Origin: Zhengitettix transpicula
Taxonomy: Eukaryota; Arthropoda; Insecta; Orthoptera; Tetrigidae
Direction: 5' to 3'
Assembly: GCA_037074705.1 (NCBI GenBank)
Contig: CM073594.1
Span: 74,076,509 to 74,140,508, forward strand
DNA length: 64,000 nucleotides
Program-made: the position numbers and the translations under genes
The notes under the pieces: model-generated
What the model was told of the DNA's origin: nothing
Databases searched by the model: none
What the model saw: only the letters and a program-made list of their open reading frames with translations
In this document: piece after piece, positions 1-11,632 of the stretch
Position numbering within the stretch: the first letter of the stretch is position 1
Layout of the letters: every line of letters starts with the position of its first letter

Positions 1-1640
1 TATAGGAAGATGAAACAGATGAAAATGGCGCAAGCTCCTGTGAATAAAGGAAATTTAATTTCATGGCTTTATTTCAATATAAATGATAAATGATATATAT
101 TGAAAAATATCCCCAAATCAATATTAACATTTTTTAAGTCATAAAATTCATCACTATTGGCCTTCCAGCGTAGAAGAAGATTTGGAATGTTGGCGGAAAT
201 GAAAGAAGCCCGAAGTAAGTGTCACCGATCCTCTACGATGAAAAGAAGGAAGGGGAGGGGGGGGACTTTAGAGACGCCAAGGCATTGAAACAGGACCACA
301 GTCGATTAGCCTGCGGCAAAGGCAACGCCCCCTTGGACAACCATAATGAGGTGGACGTTTGTAAATGATGATCCACGAGGAAGAAGGCGAGCTCGTAATG
401 GGAACTAAATTACACAGGCAGAGTCGGAAAACTCGTGAAGAGAAACGGGACGGGAGAAAGGACGGAATGTACGCGCGCATTTCGTGAAGGTGTTAAAGAT
501 CGAGCCGAAGGAGAATGTTTGTTCTACGATAAGGGGCCCTTGGTTGTCTTAGCCATAGGATCCCTAAATCCACTGAATTCTATTCCATCATAAAAGTGAG
601 CTCAGTCGCTCAATAGTCCAGTAGCTATGTCCAAAAAAAATTGCCAATGCTAGCAAAAGGTCGGGTATTTTATTTCTGTCCAGCTTGTATACATTGCGGC
701 CATTGGCGAAAGTTTCCACCTCTTTTCAGTTTTTCGTTAATAGCAAAAGCATGAAGCATTCTATTGAAAATAATGTTCAGTAACAAATTGTAGAGAATAA
801 AATTCTGCATCAAATGGTGTATTCGAGTACGAAATTTGGTTGAACGATGTGGTAGAAATCGTTGGTCAAATTTACAATAGTTTACGTCATTTGAAAAGCG
901 AATGCAGTTTGTCATACTTCTAATGCTGATATCTCCAAAATGGTTGGCAGTAAACTAATTGGTCAAAGAATAAAGACTTTAGAGAATTTAATACCCTTTC
1001 CAACGCATGATCTTGTTTTAAAAATCTTCTAAGAATGGCCGAAAATACACCCATTTTACTGGCACTATACCGCTAATATTATGACGCTGAGGATGTGAGT
1101 GACGATTACCTACGTCAGGATGAAACTTGTACAGAGAATATTAAGATGTTTAAGAGTATTGTTTTTTTAAGAGGATGATACAGACCAGCGTTTCAAAGAG
1201 TATCTACATTATTTTGTAAGGTAGAAAGAATAGCAAATGTTCTCGGACTCAGGTCCCCAGTTCCGATCATGCTATGGAGAGAGTATTAAATTCACTAAAA
1301 CCTGTTTTAACTTGTAGATGGTTGAATGCAAGGAAGCACAGTGATTGAAGGAAGCTGAAACAAGGAATTTCCGCCATTGTTGATAGGAGAGCGTCACTAG
1401 GTGAAGGCTTGCCCATGTCCATCATGTACGCTTTCGCCTTCCAATCGCGCGGGAACCGGTTGCTTCCACTCACTTTCACTGAGACTCAACTCAACTTCCT
1501 CCGACCAAACAATTCTCAATTGCGATTCGTCTCGCGTCCGAGAAAGGTGTTTCAAATCGCCACTTTGGCACAAAATCTTTAGTCGAAAGGAGAAAACACG
1601 GCTACGGAACAAACGTGGAAATGTTCCTGATGGTCGTTTT
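1..1640. other. Unassigned sequence, no gene recognised
   Basis: No recognisable protein, RNA gene or repeat was found. Short open frames on both strands (for example 1401-1730 plus and 1397-1681 minus, overlapping) encode nothing I can place, and their overlap suggests chance frames. Confidence 0.5.
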
Positions 1641-1649
1641 CGTTGTCCC

Positions 1650-2200
1650 TTGTGGGTTTGGTGCCTTTCACATCCGGCCACGGGACATCATTCAGGTGAC
1701 GAATGTCCGTCGAGAACAGAGATGAACTAAGAAAGTCCGTGGCTCTCATCACTATGAAGCGCTGCCATGTGAAGACCACAGTTTCCGATTACTTCCCATT
1801 CACACCGAAGACCTTGTCTGATCAATAGCGCTGGATCCAGCTCACATCAGTTCCCAGATCATCATTGAACTACCTAATTCCTGCCGATTTTCGGACGATT
1901 CATCTTAGATTTGAAATTTTGGACGTGTTGGGAAAATATTCGTAATATTTTTCGTTTGGTGCCTTTCACATTTCATATCTGTCTGTCCACGGGGAATCAT
2001 TTAGGTGACGAAAGTCCTTCAACGTCAGGTCCGCAATTCTCATCGCTATGGCGAGTGACGACGCGGAGCCATGTGATGACGTCAATTTTCTGTCCACAGC
2101 TGACCAACTGCACTGGATCCAGTTCACATCAGTCTCCAGATCATCAATGAGACTTCCAAACTACTGCTGACATTCGGAGGATTCTTCCCAGATTTGAAAT
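1650..2200 (+). repeat. Diverged tandem duplication, two units of about 305 bp
   Basis: The segment starting near 1656 (TTTGGTGCCTTTCACAT) recurs near 1955. Both units continue through matching blocks: an ATTTAGGTGACGAA-like block, CACTGGATCCAG-like and CAGATCATCAATGA-like blocks, and an AGATTTGAAATTT end. The copies have drifted, with many substitutions and small gaps. The second unit runs into a decayed LINE reverse transcriptase, so both may be LINE-derived, but I could not recognise a coding frame in them. Confidence 0.5.
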
Positions 2201-2204
2201 TTGA

Positions 2205-2760
2205 CCATCTAATAGTTAATATCATCTCCACAGCTTTCGAAAACAAGACATACTCTCCAACAGACCTTTGAGATGAATACAAGATAAATAAAACTCTCTC
2301 AAGCGAAATTTATCTCCTTTTCAAGTCATACTTGACAGACTTTTTCAGATGTTCCTCTGAAATCATCCAGTGTATCCCAGGGAAGCGTGTTGGGTCTCTT
2401 ATTATACAGCGGACATACTCCGCAACGTACATGCTGATAATACCGTCCTCCTACAACTTCCATCAACCATCAAACCCATTTATTCTTCCTAGAAAGATAC
2501 GGCTAAATAAGTCAAGGAGGCGAAAGGGACTCACGCCAATGTTATCCTAAATCACCGTGAGCATCTATAAACAACATAGAAATCAGAAAATCAACTGAAT
2601 CACGTTATCTAGGACTTATTTTGGAGCATAATCTGGGTTGGAAACAACTTGAGCAACAGAAGGAATGCAATGTACGTCTTTAAAAATATGTACTGGACAC
2701 GATCGTGTTCATCCCTTAACACTTTACAAAGTTATGATAAATCCGGGCTGCTCAACGTCA
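2205..2760 (+). pseudogene. Decayed jockey/CR1-like LINE reverse transcriptase fragment
   Basis: Fragments in shifting frames match the non-LTR reverse transcriptase core. At 2369-2398 the translation SVSQGSVLG corresponds to the family motif GVPQGSVLGP. At 2430-2453 HADNTVLL corresponds to the catalytic YADDT box, with the second Asp changed to Asn. Further on come RYLGL-like and LGWKQL-like stretches (about 2600-2650) and a LTLYKVMINP stretch near 2717-2750, as in the thumb region of jockey-clade proteins. Several frameshifts and stops separate the pieces and the catalytic site is lost, so it is a dead 5'- and 3'-truncated copy. The exact clade is not resolvable by eye. Confidence 0.7.
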
Positions 2761-2889
2761 ACATCACACAACTTCACCAGCCTAAAACCCCCAGAAATGC
2801 AGCTGAAGACTGTTCGAAACGTCGGACTCGTAGATGGTTGGTTCTCCCTCTGTAATAATTTCTTCCCCCGTAGCTGTTCCAACTTGTAA

Positions 2890-5800
2890 CCTTGCATGCG
2901 CTTGAGGACACTCTCGCGGTGTTTGAAATGGCACCTTCCTTTTGGAACGAATGCAAAGTGTGACAGTTTGCGGGGAAAGTAGAGCTCTCACAATCTCTCA
3001 CGCCTCGCAACACTCACGGGGGCGAAGAAAACAGATTCGACACTCCCAGGATCACGCAAGCGTTTGTTTCTTTGTCGACGTCACCACCATGACAGACATT
3101 CATCAGTAATGTGGAAGGAGGCCGTGACACGCGCTCAAAAGGAGACAGATAATAGAACTTATATTACAAGTAATACGCTACATTTCTAATTCTGTCTACA
3201 TAATTTCCATTAGTGTCTAATTTTTAACCGCGTAATAATGTAATCAGTAAATATTTTAAATAAAGTTAATTTTCGGAAGAAGCCACTGATAAGTGTTCTA
3301 TGCAGGGTCACGCGGTAGATTTGATGCACCTTAAATGCTGTTTTATTTAAAATATCCTTAGATTGCGATTTTACTAAAAATATACAAATATTTGTTTTGA
3401 AAATATAAAATATTATTAAAGATTTGTAATTAGTGAATAGCTCAAATTTATTTAGATACCTTTGCTTATGTCAGATTTGTAGCACGAGAATGAGTAGAGA
3501 TTTACGGGCGACGCACTGGTGTGAAAAGCTACACAGCGCATGCGCAGATGTCAATAAAGTACCAGATTCTGTGCTACCGCAGGGATAGTACTGTCTGTCC
3601 ACCTGGCTGCTTTAGGAGCGATGCGTCGCAAGTCGGGGAGTTCAAATTCTTTCATATAAAATCATAGATTCGCATTGTTAAGACACAATTATTATGAAGG
3701 TTAAATCAATTCTTACGAAATTAATTTATGTGCTATAGCACTATGCACGAGCCGATATTACATTATAGGAGATACGTTTAATTATGAGTTTTTGTTCTAT
3801 AAGCTTCATTTTTGGTCTTCTTTACTAAAAGGAAACCCGCTCAATCGACTTGAATGTCATACGTTGGTAAAGAATGACGCCGAGCGAGTTCCTGTCCCGG
3901 AAACGCGAAGAGTAATAACATAAAGTTAAATAAAATCATCTCTGGCTTCTAACCGAGTGAAAAGATGTATGGGCGACGTTTCGATGCAGCACATATCTTT
4001 TCACTTTTTAAAAGTTGTAATAATCTAACTGAAAAAAGATGCCTACAATTGCATCCTTAATTTAGGACGTCTACAGGTGTAGTTGTCCGGCTGTGACAAC
4101 AGTTTTTAAATCACTTAAATATCTATTATTAAATAAATACATCGGCCTCAACTCAGAAAAAAAATTAATAAAGCGATATATAGAAATATATAAATACACA
4201 ACTATGAGAATGGATATTTAGAGGAGTAAGGACCCGCGCGCCCGCGGAGGAGGGAGGCTGCGGTCTGGTCCAGGTCCAGGAAGTTTGGCAACTCCGCGTC
4301 GTCTGCACGAGAGCAAGCATCCATATCTCACAACGGCGAAAGTGGACAACCTGGAGGAAGCCAACAGCTTCCTTCCTTCCGGGAATCGTCTCCCGACACG
4401 ACGTTGTTCCCCTCGGCGAGGGAATGACGCCATGATGACCACACGACTGAGTATCCTTCCAAACAAACCACCAATCAATATTCAGAAGCACCGGCTCTTA
4501 AATCCCCCTTGAAAGAGAGTCTCAGTATTTCTTAACTGACCCAGACGCTGAAGTATTGAATATAAAAAATTTGTAACATCCAATAAATATATTGATATTT
4601 AATTTAATAAAATAATATTTAAGGCAGAATTATATTCGCCATTTGTATGCATGATTTTTTTTATGGATATGATACGTCTGTTTCAACGGAATAAACTTAT
4701 GGCCATTTTTGATTATATTTAAATTTTTGCCTTGCAAATGTACGACGAAGGTATTTAGAAGAAGAATTAAAGTAATATTGTTATTCATAGTCCGGAGGGA
4801 TTCAAGTGAGCTCTTAGCAACCTTGCTTTCCCTTCCGCAACCCCCCTTCCTATGGATATTTCCTGGGTGCCAGTGGTGAATGCAGCTGTCAGCAAATTCT
4901 TCCAGAGACGATTTTGATGAAATTTTCATTTTGGATTTACCTTTAGATTAAGATCTATCTATAGTCTTAAATATTTGTTGAATATGATTGGCCATAAAAA
5001 TACAACTAAACGTGTCTTGCACACATTTGGCAGACGTTCTCAAGCACTGAGCTAAATGCGAGGAAACCTGTCAAAAAGACCAAAGAGAACAAGGCAAAGA
5101 AGATTTCAGGTATGCAGTAAGAGGTTATAGATTATACTTCATGCAACTTTGAACTATATCACGGATCAAATTATTATTCAATCTAATGTTGATCACGTCC
5201 GAGATGATTCTGGCGATATATTTGGGTTCTGACAATTAAAGTTTGGACTATGCTAAGTTAAAGTAGAATGTTTTCTCTCGGGAAGTTTGTAATTAGCCTT
5301 GATCCTGGTTTTTAAGGGCGCGCTTAGTTTGGCCAATGTAAACTGAATTGCAAACCGTGCATTCTATTTTATACAACAGAATCCGAAGGATATTTACCAA
5401 TCGTAATGTAAGAAGATAAGAAATTACAAGCTTTATAAATTATACAAATATTGAATTGACTTTATGTGTATTCATTTGCCATTAATATCAATTTGACTTG
5501 CCCCGTGTCCTCAGCAGAGGAGTATTGAAACTATTAACATTAAATGCGAGAGGCCACTACGTGGATGACCCTGCATTTAGAGGAAAGGTGGACTAGTTCA
5601 AGGATGAAACCAGGGCTAAATCATCACTGGAAGACGTGGTCGTTGAGGAGAAAGCAAACACTCCGCTGTTAATGAAGGTTACGACGACAGCGTAAGAAGA
5701 AAAAAATATAGAGAAAGAAGAGAGAAGAAAACGAGCCAAGAACGGGGCCAGCCACGAAAGTTTTGCGAGAGGCTACAAAGAAACACACAAAAAAGGGTGG

Positions 5801-7150
5801 ACTTGGCTGCCAAAAAGAAGGAGGGGCGGGGCCGTACATAACCTTGTGTACGTGGTGGTTCATCCCCCTTAACAGCCGGACAAAACTTTGGAATAGCCCG
5901 CAATGGCGAGCTCCTGCTGCTGTTGGGTGGTTTCCTTTTACGCAACAAGTGGTTTTCCTTTGGCAAAGGCAACATAATTTCCTTTACAGAGTGTTTGATT
6001 CGAAGGCGGTTGTGTGACTCAAGACTTCTGGGAACGAAACCGGTTCATTTGCGTAACTCTTGTGCGTAATTTTCTTCGGTCCACCCCCTTCCACTTCTTC
6101 CACTCAGCCACGTTTCGCACCTTTGCTACGTCATGAAATGACTTTCGTAGCCTTCACGTTTTTGTTTTCCTTACTTCTGAGCCTCTTTTCAACCCCCTTA
6201 ATATTGTTCCTCCTTTTAAAATGAACGGTTTCAAACCACTAAATGATTACAATTTAGCATTTACGTCACGTTTCCGCTGTTTCCCCTTCCTTCTGTCGTT
6301 TTAAACGTTTATTTCTGCGTATCCTCCTTAGCGTTTTCTTGTTATTAATATTTCTCTAGCCTTTATACGTTATGAATGGTCACAATTTATCTAAGCACCA
6401 CGATCTGTCTAAACGTTTCTCGTTAAATCAGTCCCTCGCGATTTTTCGACAAGGTTTCCATTCTGGTGACATACGTCATGGATTCTTTCCTATATTTATC
6501 AATGTCTATTTTTTTTTTGGAAACTGTATTGAAAATGAAATTGATACGAAAAATTCGACATCAACATCAGGAAAATTATGCATTAAAATCTCATCTCTTG
6601 ACTGATGAGGCCTCTAGATGAGGAACGAAACGAACGTAGTGATTTCTTTTATATATTTACGATTACAGTTGCTGGCAATATTATTTATTTCTTTATAATT
6701 GATTCTCCTTCGGCAATTCTCTTTCTTTCGTAGCCTTTTGCTCCCCTTAAGCAGAGAAACGACGATTGGACGTCGCTGGTGGTGGGCAACGTCCCTCGAG
6801 TTATCTGACCTTATTTGGCCGCTTTATAAATTGATTACGACGTAAATATACTGCACGTAGCCTTTCGTCGTGATGTCGCTCTGTTTCGAGACGAATTTGA
6901 TTATCGTGATGTTATAAAAAAAATTAAAATTGAATTTTCAGGTCAGTGGATGTCTTTTTTTTTTGTCTGTCTTCTAAAATTTACATTTTTTTTAAAAAAA
7001 AATCTCTACAATTTTTTTAATCTCCATTTTTGGATTGAATCTTGCAAACTAATTTCCTCCACAACTTATCTATTTAGATGTTCTCCCCAGTCATTATTTT
7101 CTTGAGGGTCTGCTCAGTCCGCATGAACACAACTACGTTATTCTTCAGCA
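2890..7150. other. Unassigned sequence with one Penelope-type tail motif
   Basis: I see no convincing gene. Around 6603-6640 the text GAGGAACGAAACGAACGTAG resembles the tail motif next to the Penelope remnant at 59.2 kb. A perfect GCGCATGCGC decamer (NRF-1-type palindrome) lies near 3537. The rest is AT-rich with short chance frames. Confidence 0.45.
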
Positions 7151-7159
7151 CGTTGTTGG

Positions 7160-7520
7160 TCTTACCTGTGTCTGTTGACGGTGCGGTTATCCGTGTGTGT
7201 TAGGTGAGAAGATGCACAACACCACTACGAACAACAACACTACACCACTCTGTAGACTGCACTGAGCAGAGCGACCGCCGCTCTGAAGGGGTGACGGAGG
7301 AGGGGGCAAAGCGAAGCGCATGCGCGCAGCTCCGTCGTCGTCATGGCAACCAAGCTGCGTTTCTCAACACGCAGTTTAGGCGAGCGAGGAATCTGGACAG
7401 GGCGGGGGTGGGGGACTATTACATAAGACTGAAAGCGGCGGCCATGTCGTTTCTTTACGGTAATGCATTCCTCAGGTCAGGTGCGGCCGCCCTGATACGG
7501 GGCACTCGAAACCTTGACAT
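7160..7520 (+). promoter_or_regulatory. Candidate CpG-rich promoter / first-exon region
   Basis: This patch is clearly richer in G+C and CpG than its AT-rich surroundings. It carries GCGCATGCGC at 7316-7325, the consensus core of NRF-1 family sites, and CATGGCAAC at 7342-7350, a half of the RFX X-box palindrome. An open frame runs 7204-7632. Within it GCGGCGGCCATGT (ATG near 7444) has a good initiation context, followed shortly by a possible splice donor (ACG then GTAATG). I do not recognise the 142-residue open-frame product. Promoter function is inferred from composition and motifs only; it could equally be a chance GC-rich repeat. Confidence 0.35.
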
Positions 7521-7917
7521 GTTTCTCCTCTTAGTATCTTCCCTGGATGTAGCTGAAGAGAAAAGATTGGTTAATTGGTTTTCTTGTGGTGACATAAATA
7601 AAACTTATAGAAACAGGTTCAGTAATATATAAAAAAATAGTGAAATACAGGATGTGGTTGAAAACCCGATTTATAAATAAAATCATTCCAAATCTCACAT
7701 ATGGCATATAATTTTTTCCTATTGCCAAGGCTACCATGGGCCAACCACGCACTGGCAACTCCTCTTTTAATAGCATGTAAAGGGATTTTAAAAATGAAGG
7801 TACTCAAAGGTGAAGTAGGGTCCACAGGCCGTAGTTTAAGCCAGTCACCTGAAAGAATTACACGGAAAATATCAGAGGAACCTACAACAGGTAGGTCGAG
7901 ATCTTGGTACTTGTTTC

Positions 7918-8768
7918 TTTTTTTTTTTTTTTAGGGTAACAGGCTATATGAGGGTAATCCACATGGTGGCAACTCCATTTTAATAGCATAGGAAGGGATT
8001 TGAAAGGGGGGATGCGGAAGGGTAGAGGAAGGTAGCCAAGGGTTAACTGGGGTCCCCGGGCTATAGTTTAACGATCCTACCCGGCATTCGCCTAAAAGTA
8101 ATGCAGGGAAAACCCTAGAACAACCTGCATCAGGTAGGTCGGGCGTTGGGTACTTGTCCCACGCCCTTCCGATAGCGGGAGAGGAGTTTGATGTGGGGAC
8201 GCAGCATTCCCTTCTCCGTGCCTCGACCGGTTTAGGAGGCAGCTGGCCACTATTCCAATGGGAATAGCGGACAACTCTTACCGTATGCCCAAGGTCTGTG
8301 ACCTCTCAAAACAGGCCGAGGTGCCTCGGCTTGTGGGAACCTTAGTTCAAAAACGGAGAGGAAAAGGCATCCCCAAAGGTAGCCCCTTCGTATCTCTCCT
8401 AAAAGGTTCAACCTGCGAGAGATATCCCTCGCAGGCCTTGCGACCAGTTTTTTTTGTTTTTTTGGGGGTGTAGACAGGCTATCTATAGGGTAATCCACAT
8501 AGTGGGAACTCCCCTCTTACAGCATAGGAAGGGATTTGAAAGGCGGGATGCGGAAGGGTAGAAGAAGGTAGCCAAGGGGTTAACTAGGGCCCCCGGGCTG
8601 TTTTAAGGATCCTACCCGGCATTCGCCTAAAAGTGATGCAGGGAAAACCCTAGAAAAACCTGCATCAGGTAGGTCGGGCATTTGGTACTTGTCCCACGTC
8701 CTTCCGATGGCGGGAGAGGGGTTTGCTGTGGGGTCGCAGATTTCTCTCGCCGTGCCTTGACCGGTTTA
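7918..8768 (-). repeat. Poly-A-tailed retroposon family, tandem dimer (copy A)
   Basis: Two head-to-tail units (7918-8465 and 8466-8768) share the series ACAGGCTA, GGGTAATCCACAT, CAACTCC, AGCATAGGAAGGGATTTGAAAG, GTAGCCAAGGG and TGCATCAGGTAGGTCGGGC. On the plus strand each begins with a T-run, so read on the minus strand the unit ends in a poly-A tail, the mark of a reverse-transcribed element. The right unit is cut short at about 8768. The same family recurs at least six more times in this window. No protein is encoded, so it is a SINE or the 3' untranslated part of a LINE. Confidence 0.7.
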
Positions 8769-9211
8769 CTTCCAGAATTATATATATTATAATATTCAAT
8801 TTCGACGACGGATGCATTTAACGTTCTTTATCATTTTTTAAAATAATTTTTAACATCAAGGATACAGAGAGAAAGCCTTTGACAATCCTTTGTAAAATTA
8901 AAATTAATGAATCAGAATGAAGAAATGTCAGCCGTGTCAGGATTAGACAACGTAGACCTCAGACTTACCGTCCGGAAGCTCTACCATGTGACCTATCCCT
9001 GTCGACTCCAGACCCAGTGAAAAATGTCTCCATTTATTAGACCTGACTAACCAACAGTAGGAGGGAGGGGGAGGGTGGAACAACCTCTTGATCTAGTTAG
9101 ATATAAAGTCCGTTTTTCATTTGAGGTCATAGAAAGTACGCCATGTAATAATAGTGACTTGTACGTGAGCCCTGGCATCAGGTCTAATGGATGGAGGAAT
9201 GTTTTGCATCC
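8769..9211. other. Unassigned spacer
   Basis: AT-rich sequence between the retroposon dimer and the tandem array. Nothing recognised. Confidence 0.4.
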
Positions 9212-9227
9212 GATCTGGAATCAAGAA

Positions 9228-9291
9228 GGATAGCTCAGGTGGTAAAGATTCTACCCGGTATGCGGGAGCTGCCGGCTTCGATTCCTGGTCC
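9228..9291 (+). repeat. tRNA-like segment, array unit 1
   Basis: An A-box-like TAGCTCAGGTGG and a B-box-like GGCTTCGATTCC stand at tRNA-like spacing, with a CCCGG...CGGG anticodon-arm-like hairpin between them. The acceptor ends do not pair well, so this looks like a tRNA-derived sequence (SINE head or tRNA pseudogene) and not a working tRNA gene. Confidence 0.55.
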
Positions 9292-9455
9292 GTTTTCCAT
9301 TTTTACCATTCCGATATTTTAATTTTATTTATTTATCTTCAACTCTGTAATTAACAGTACAATAACGGTTCTGCACGTGTTTATACACAGGCTCTTTCTC
9401 ACTGAAATATGTTATAAACGTTTCCTCAGCCTGGTTATGAATTTTCTTTTAAATA

Positions 9456-9943
9456 GGCGGGTGAGTCAATAAATAATGCCTCCTACTTTTTGTCTTTTAT
9501 TTGTCAAGACAATTAAATGCAATTTACGCAGCATAAAGCCACGACTTTTCAATATAGTCTTCGTCATTTTCCACCTTTTAACAAGGGCATGTATTCCACA
9601 GCGGTAAAAGCGTGGTTTTGCTTCCTAAGTCATCGACGCCCTTCCGATTCGTAACAGCGACGAATCTATCAGCACCAAACACTGTTGCATCACCATACAC
9701 ATTTTTCAGCATTTTATGAATGCGAATGGGCGTTTCACCTTCCGCATTTAGGAATTCAATCAAGGAACGCTGTCTAATACGTACGCCATTGTCACCCATT
9801 TTCCTATAGGGTGCAGTGCTGCCAGTTAGGAAGTTGTTACTGCAGTAGATTAGATAAGAATGAAGCATCGCCCCAAATTTAAAATTTTCATATAATTAAC
9901 TTATTTACAAAAAAAGGAGGTATTATTTATTGACCCACCCTCG
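9456..9943 (-). mobile_element. Internally deleted mariner (unit 1)
   Basis: The element is bounded by TA dinucleotides and by inverted ends GGCGGGTGAGTCAATAAATA and its counterpart TATTTATTGACCCACCCTCG. On the minus strand the open frame 9578-9868 begins with a mariner-type helix-turn-helix region (RQRSLIEFLNAEGETP, then a KNVYGDATV-like stretch) and then jumps to sequence resembling the transposase C-terminus. The whole catalytic core (DDD/D region) is missing. At about 488 bp it can only move if a related transposase acts in trans. Orientation follows the remnant reading frame. Confidence 0.8.
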
Positions 9944-10033
9944 TAAAACTGATTGATAGATAATAATAATCTGTCTGGTAAGGTCCGTTTAAATGGCAGT
10001 TACAGATTAGTGAACCAGATCTGGAGTCAAGAG

Positions 10034-10098
10034 GGATAGCTCAAGTGGTAGAGCTTCTACCCGGCATGCGGGAAGTCCCGGCTTCGATCCCTGGTCCG
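10034..10098 (+). repeat. tRNA-like segment, array unit 2
   Basis: Same tRNA-like head as unit 1, with A-box-like TAGCTCAAGTGG and B-box-like GGCTTCGATCC. The anticodon-like arm is CCCGGCATGCGGG. Poor acceptor pairing argues against a functional tRNA. Confidence 0.55.
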
Positions 10099-10268
10099 GT
10101 TTCCATTTTTACCATTCTGATATTTTAATTTTATTTATTTATTTTCAACTATGTAAATACCAGTACAATAAGGTTTCTGCACGTTTTTTTTCTGATCTTT
10201 CTCACTGAAATATTCGTCATAATGTTATGAAAGTTTCCTCAGTCTGGTTATGAATTTTCTTTTAAATA

Positions 10269-10757
10269 CGCGGGTGAGTCAATAAATAATGCCTCCTATT
10301 TTTTGTCTTTTATTTGTCAAGACAATTAAATGCAATTTACACAGCATAAAGCCACGACTTTTCAGTATAGTCTCCGTCCTTTTCCACCTTTTAACAAGGG
10401 CATGTATTCCACTGCGGTAAAAAGCGTGGTTTTGCTTCCTAAGCCATCGACGCCCTTCAGCTTCGTTACAGCGACGAATCAATCAGCGCTGAACACTGTT
10501 GCATCACCATGCACATTTTTCAGCCTTTTATGAATGCGAATAGGCGTTTCACCTTCCGCATTTAGGAATTAAATCAGAGAACGCTGTCTAATACGTACGC
10601 CAATGCCCCCCATTTTCCTATAGGGTGCAGTGCTGCCAGTTAGAAAGTTGTTACTGCAGTAGATTAGCTAAGAATGAAGCATCGCCCCAAATTTAAAATT
10701 TTCATATAATTAACTTATTTAGAAAAAAAGGAGGTATTATTTATTGACCCACCCTCG
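10269..10757 (-). mobile_element. Internally deleted mariner (unit 2)
   Basis: TA-flanked copy with the same inverted ends. Its minus-strand frame 10279-10482 encodes a piece resembling the mariner transposase C-terminus (FYRSGIHALVKRW). The N-terminal part is visible further upstream on the minus strand, out of frame. The catalytic core is absent. Confidence 0.8.
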
Positions 10758-10847
10758 TAAAAGTGATTGATACATAATAATAATCTGTCTGGTAAGGTCC
10801 GTTTAAATGGCAGTTACAGATTAGTGAACCAGATCTGGAGTCAAGAG

Positions 10848-10912
10848 GGATAGCTCAAGTGGTAGAGCTTCTACCCGGCATGCGGGAAGTTCCTGCTTCG
10901 ATTCCTGGTCCG
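10848..10912 (+). repeat. tRNA-like segment, array unit 3
   Basis: Third tRNA-like head, nearly identical to that of unit 2 with a few substitutions in the T-arm-like part. Confidence 0.55.
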
Positions 10913-11082
10913 GTTTCCATTTTTACCATTCTGATATTTTAATTTTATTTATTTATTTTCAACTATGTAATTAACAGTACAATAAGGTTTCTGCACGTTT
11001 TTTTTCTGATCTTTCTCACTGAAATATTCGTCATAATGTTATGAAAGTTTCCTCAGCCTGGTTATGAATTTTCTTTTAAATA

Positions 11083-11570
11083 CGCGGGTGAGTCAATAAA
11101 TAATGCCTCCTATTTTTTGTCTTTGATTTGTCAATACAATTAAATGCAATTTACACAGCATAAAGCCACGACTTTTCAGTATAGTCTCCGTCCTTTTCCA
11201 CCTTTTAACAAGGGCATGTATTCCACTGCGGTAAAAAGCGTGGTCTTGCTTCCTAAGCCATCGACGCCCTTCAGCTTCGTTACAGCGACGAATCAATCAG
11301 CGCTGAACACTGTTGCATCACCATACATACTTTTCAGCCTTTTATGAATGCGAATAGGCGTTTCAGCTTCCGCATTTAGGAATTAAATCAGAGAACGCTG
11401 TCTAATACGTACGCCAATGTCACCCATTTTCCTATAGGGTGCAGTGCTGCCAGTTAGGAAGTTGTTACTGCAGTGGATTAGATGAGAATGATGAATCGCC
11501 CCAAATTTAAAATTATCACGTAATTAACTTATTTATAAAAAAAGAGGTATTATTTATTGAACCACCCTCG
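11083..11570 (-). mobile_element. Internally deleted mariner (unit 3)
   Basis: Same structure as units 1 and 2, flanked by TA on both sides. The minus-strand frame 11093-11296 differs from unit 2 by only a couple of residues, so the duplication of these two units is recent relative to unit 1. Confidence 0.8.
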
Positions 11571-11632
11571 TAAATCAGATTAATAGATAATAATAATCTG
11601 TCTGTTAAGACCCGTTTACATGGCAGTTACTG

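Larger units (their letters stand above)
9212..11632 (+). repeat. Tandem array, three units of 813-814 bp (tRNA-like segment plus mini-mariner)
   Basis: Three consecutive units start near 9212, 10018 and 10832 at the words GATCTGGARTCAAGARGGATAG. Each unit holds a tRNA-like head, about 160 bp of AT-rich spacer, an internally deleted mariner in reverse orientation, and a tail ending ATGGCAGTTAC. Units 2 and 3 are nearly identical and unit 1 is more diverged. Spacing between equivalent mariner starts is 813 and 814 bp, which points to unequal exchange or segmental tandem duplication after the mariner had inserted. Confidence 0.85.

Noticed and set aside
1397..1730. Overlapping frames on both strands of about 100 codons
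   Set aside because: Mirror-image frames are usually a by-product of base composition, and neither product is recognisable.
3590..3650. Weak B-box-like GAGTTCAAATTC
   Set aside because: The rest of a tRNA or SINE head is missing.
7204..7632. 142-codon open frame as a full protein gene
   Set aside because: The product is not recognisable and Arg/Ala-rich as expected from a GC-rich patch; kept only as a possible first-exon region.
9228..10912. Three functional tRNA genes
   Set aside because: The segments have box-like sequences but poorly pairing acceptor ends and mismatched T stems, so they are listed as tRNA-derived repeats.
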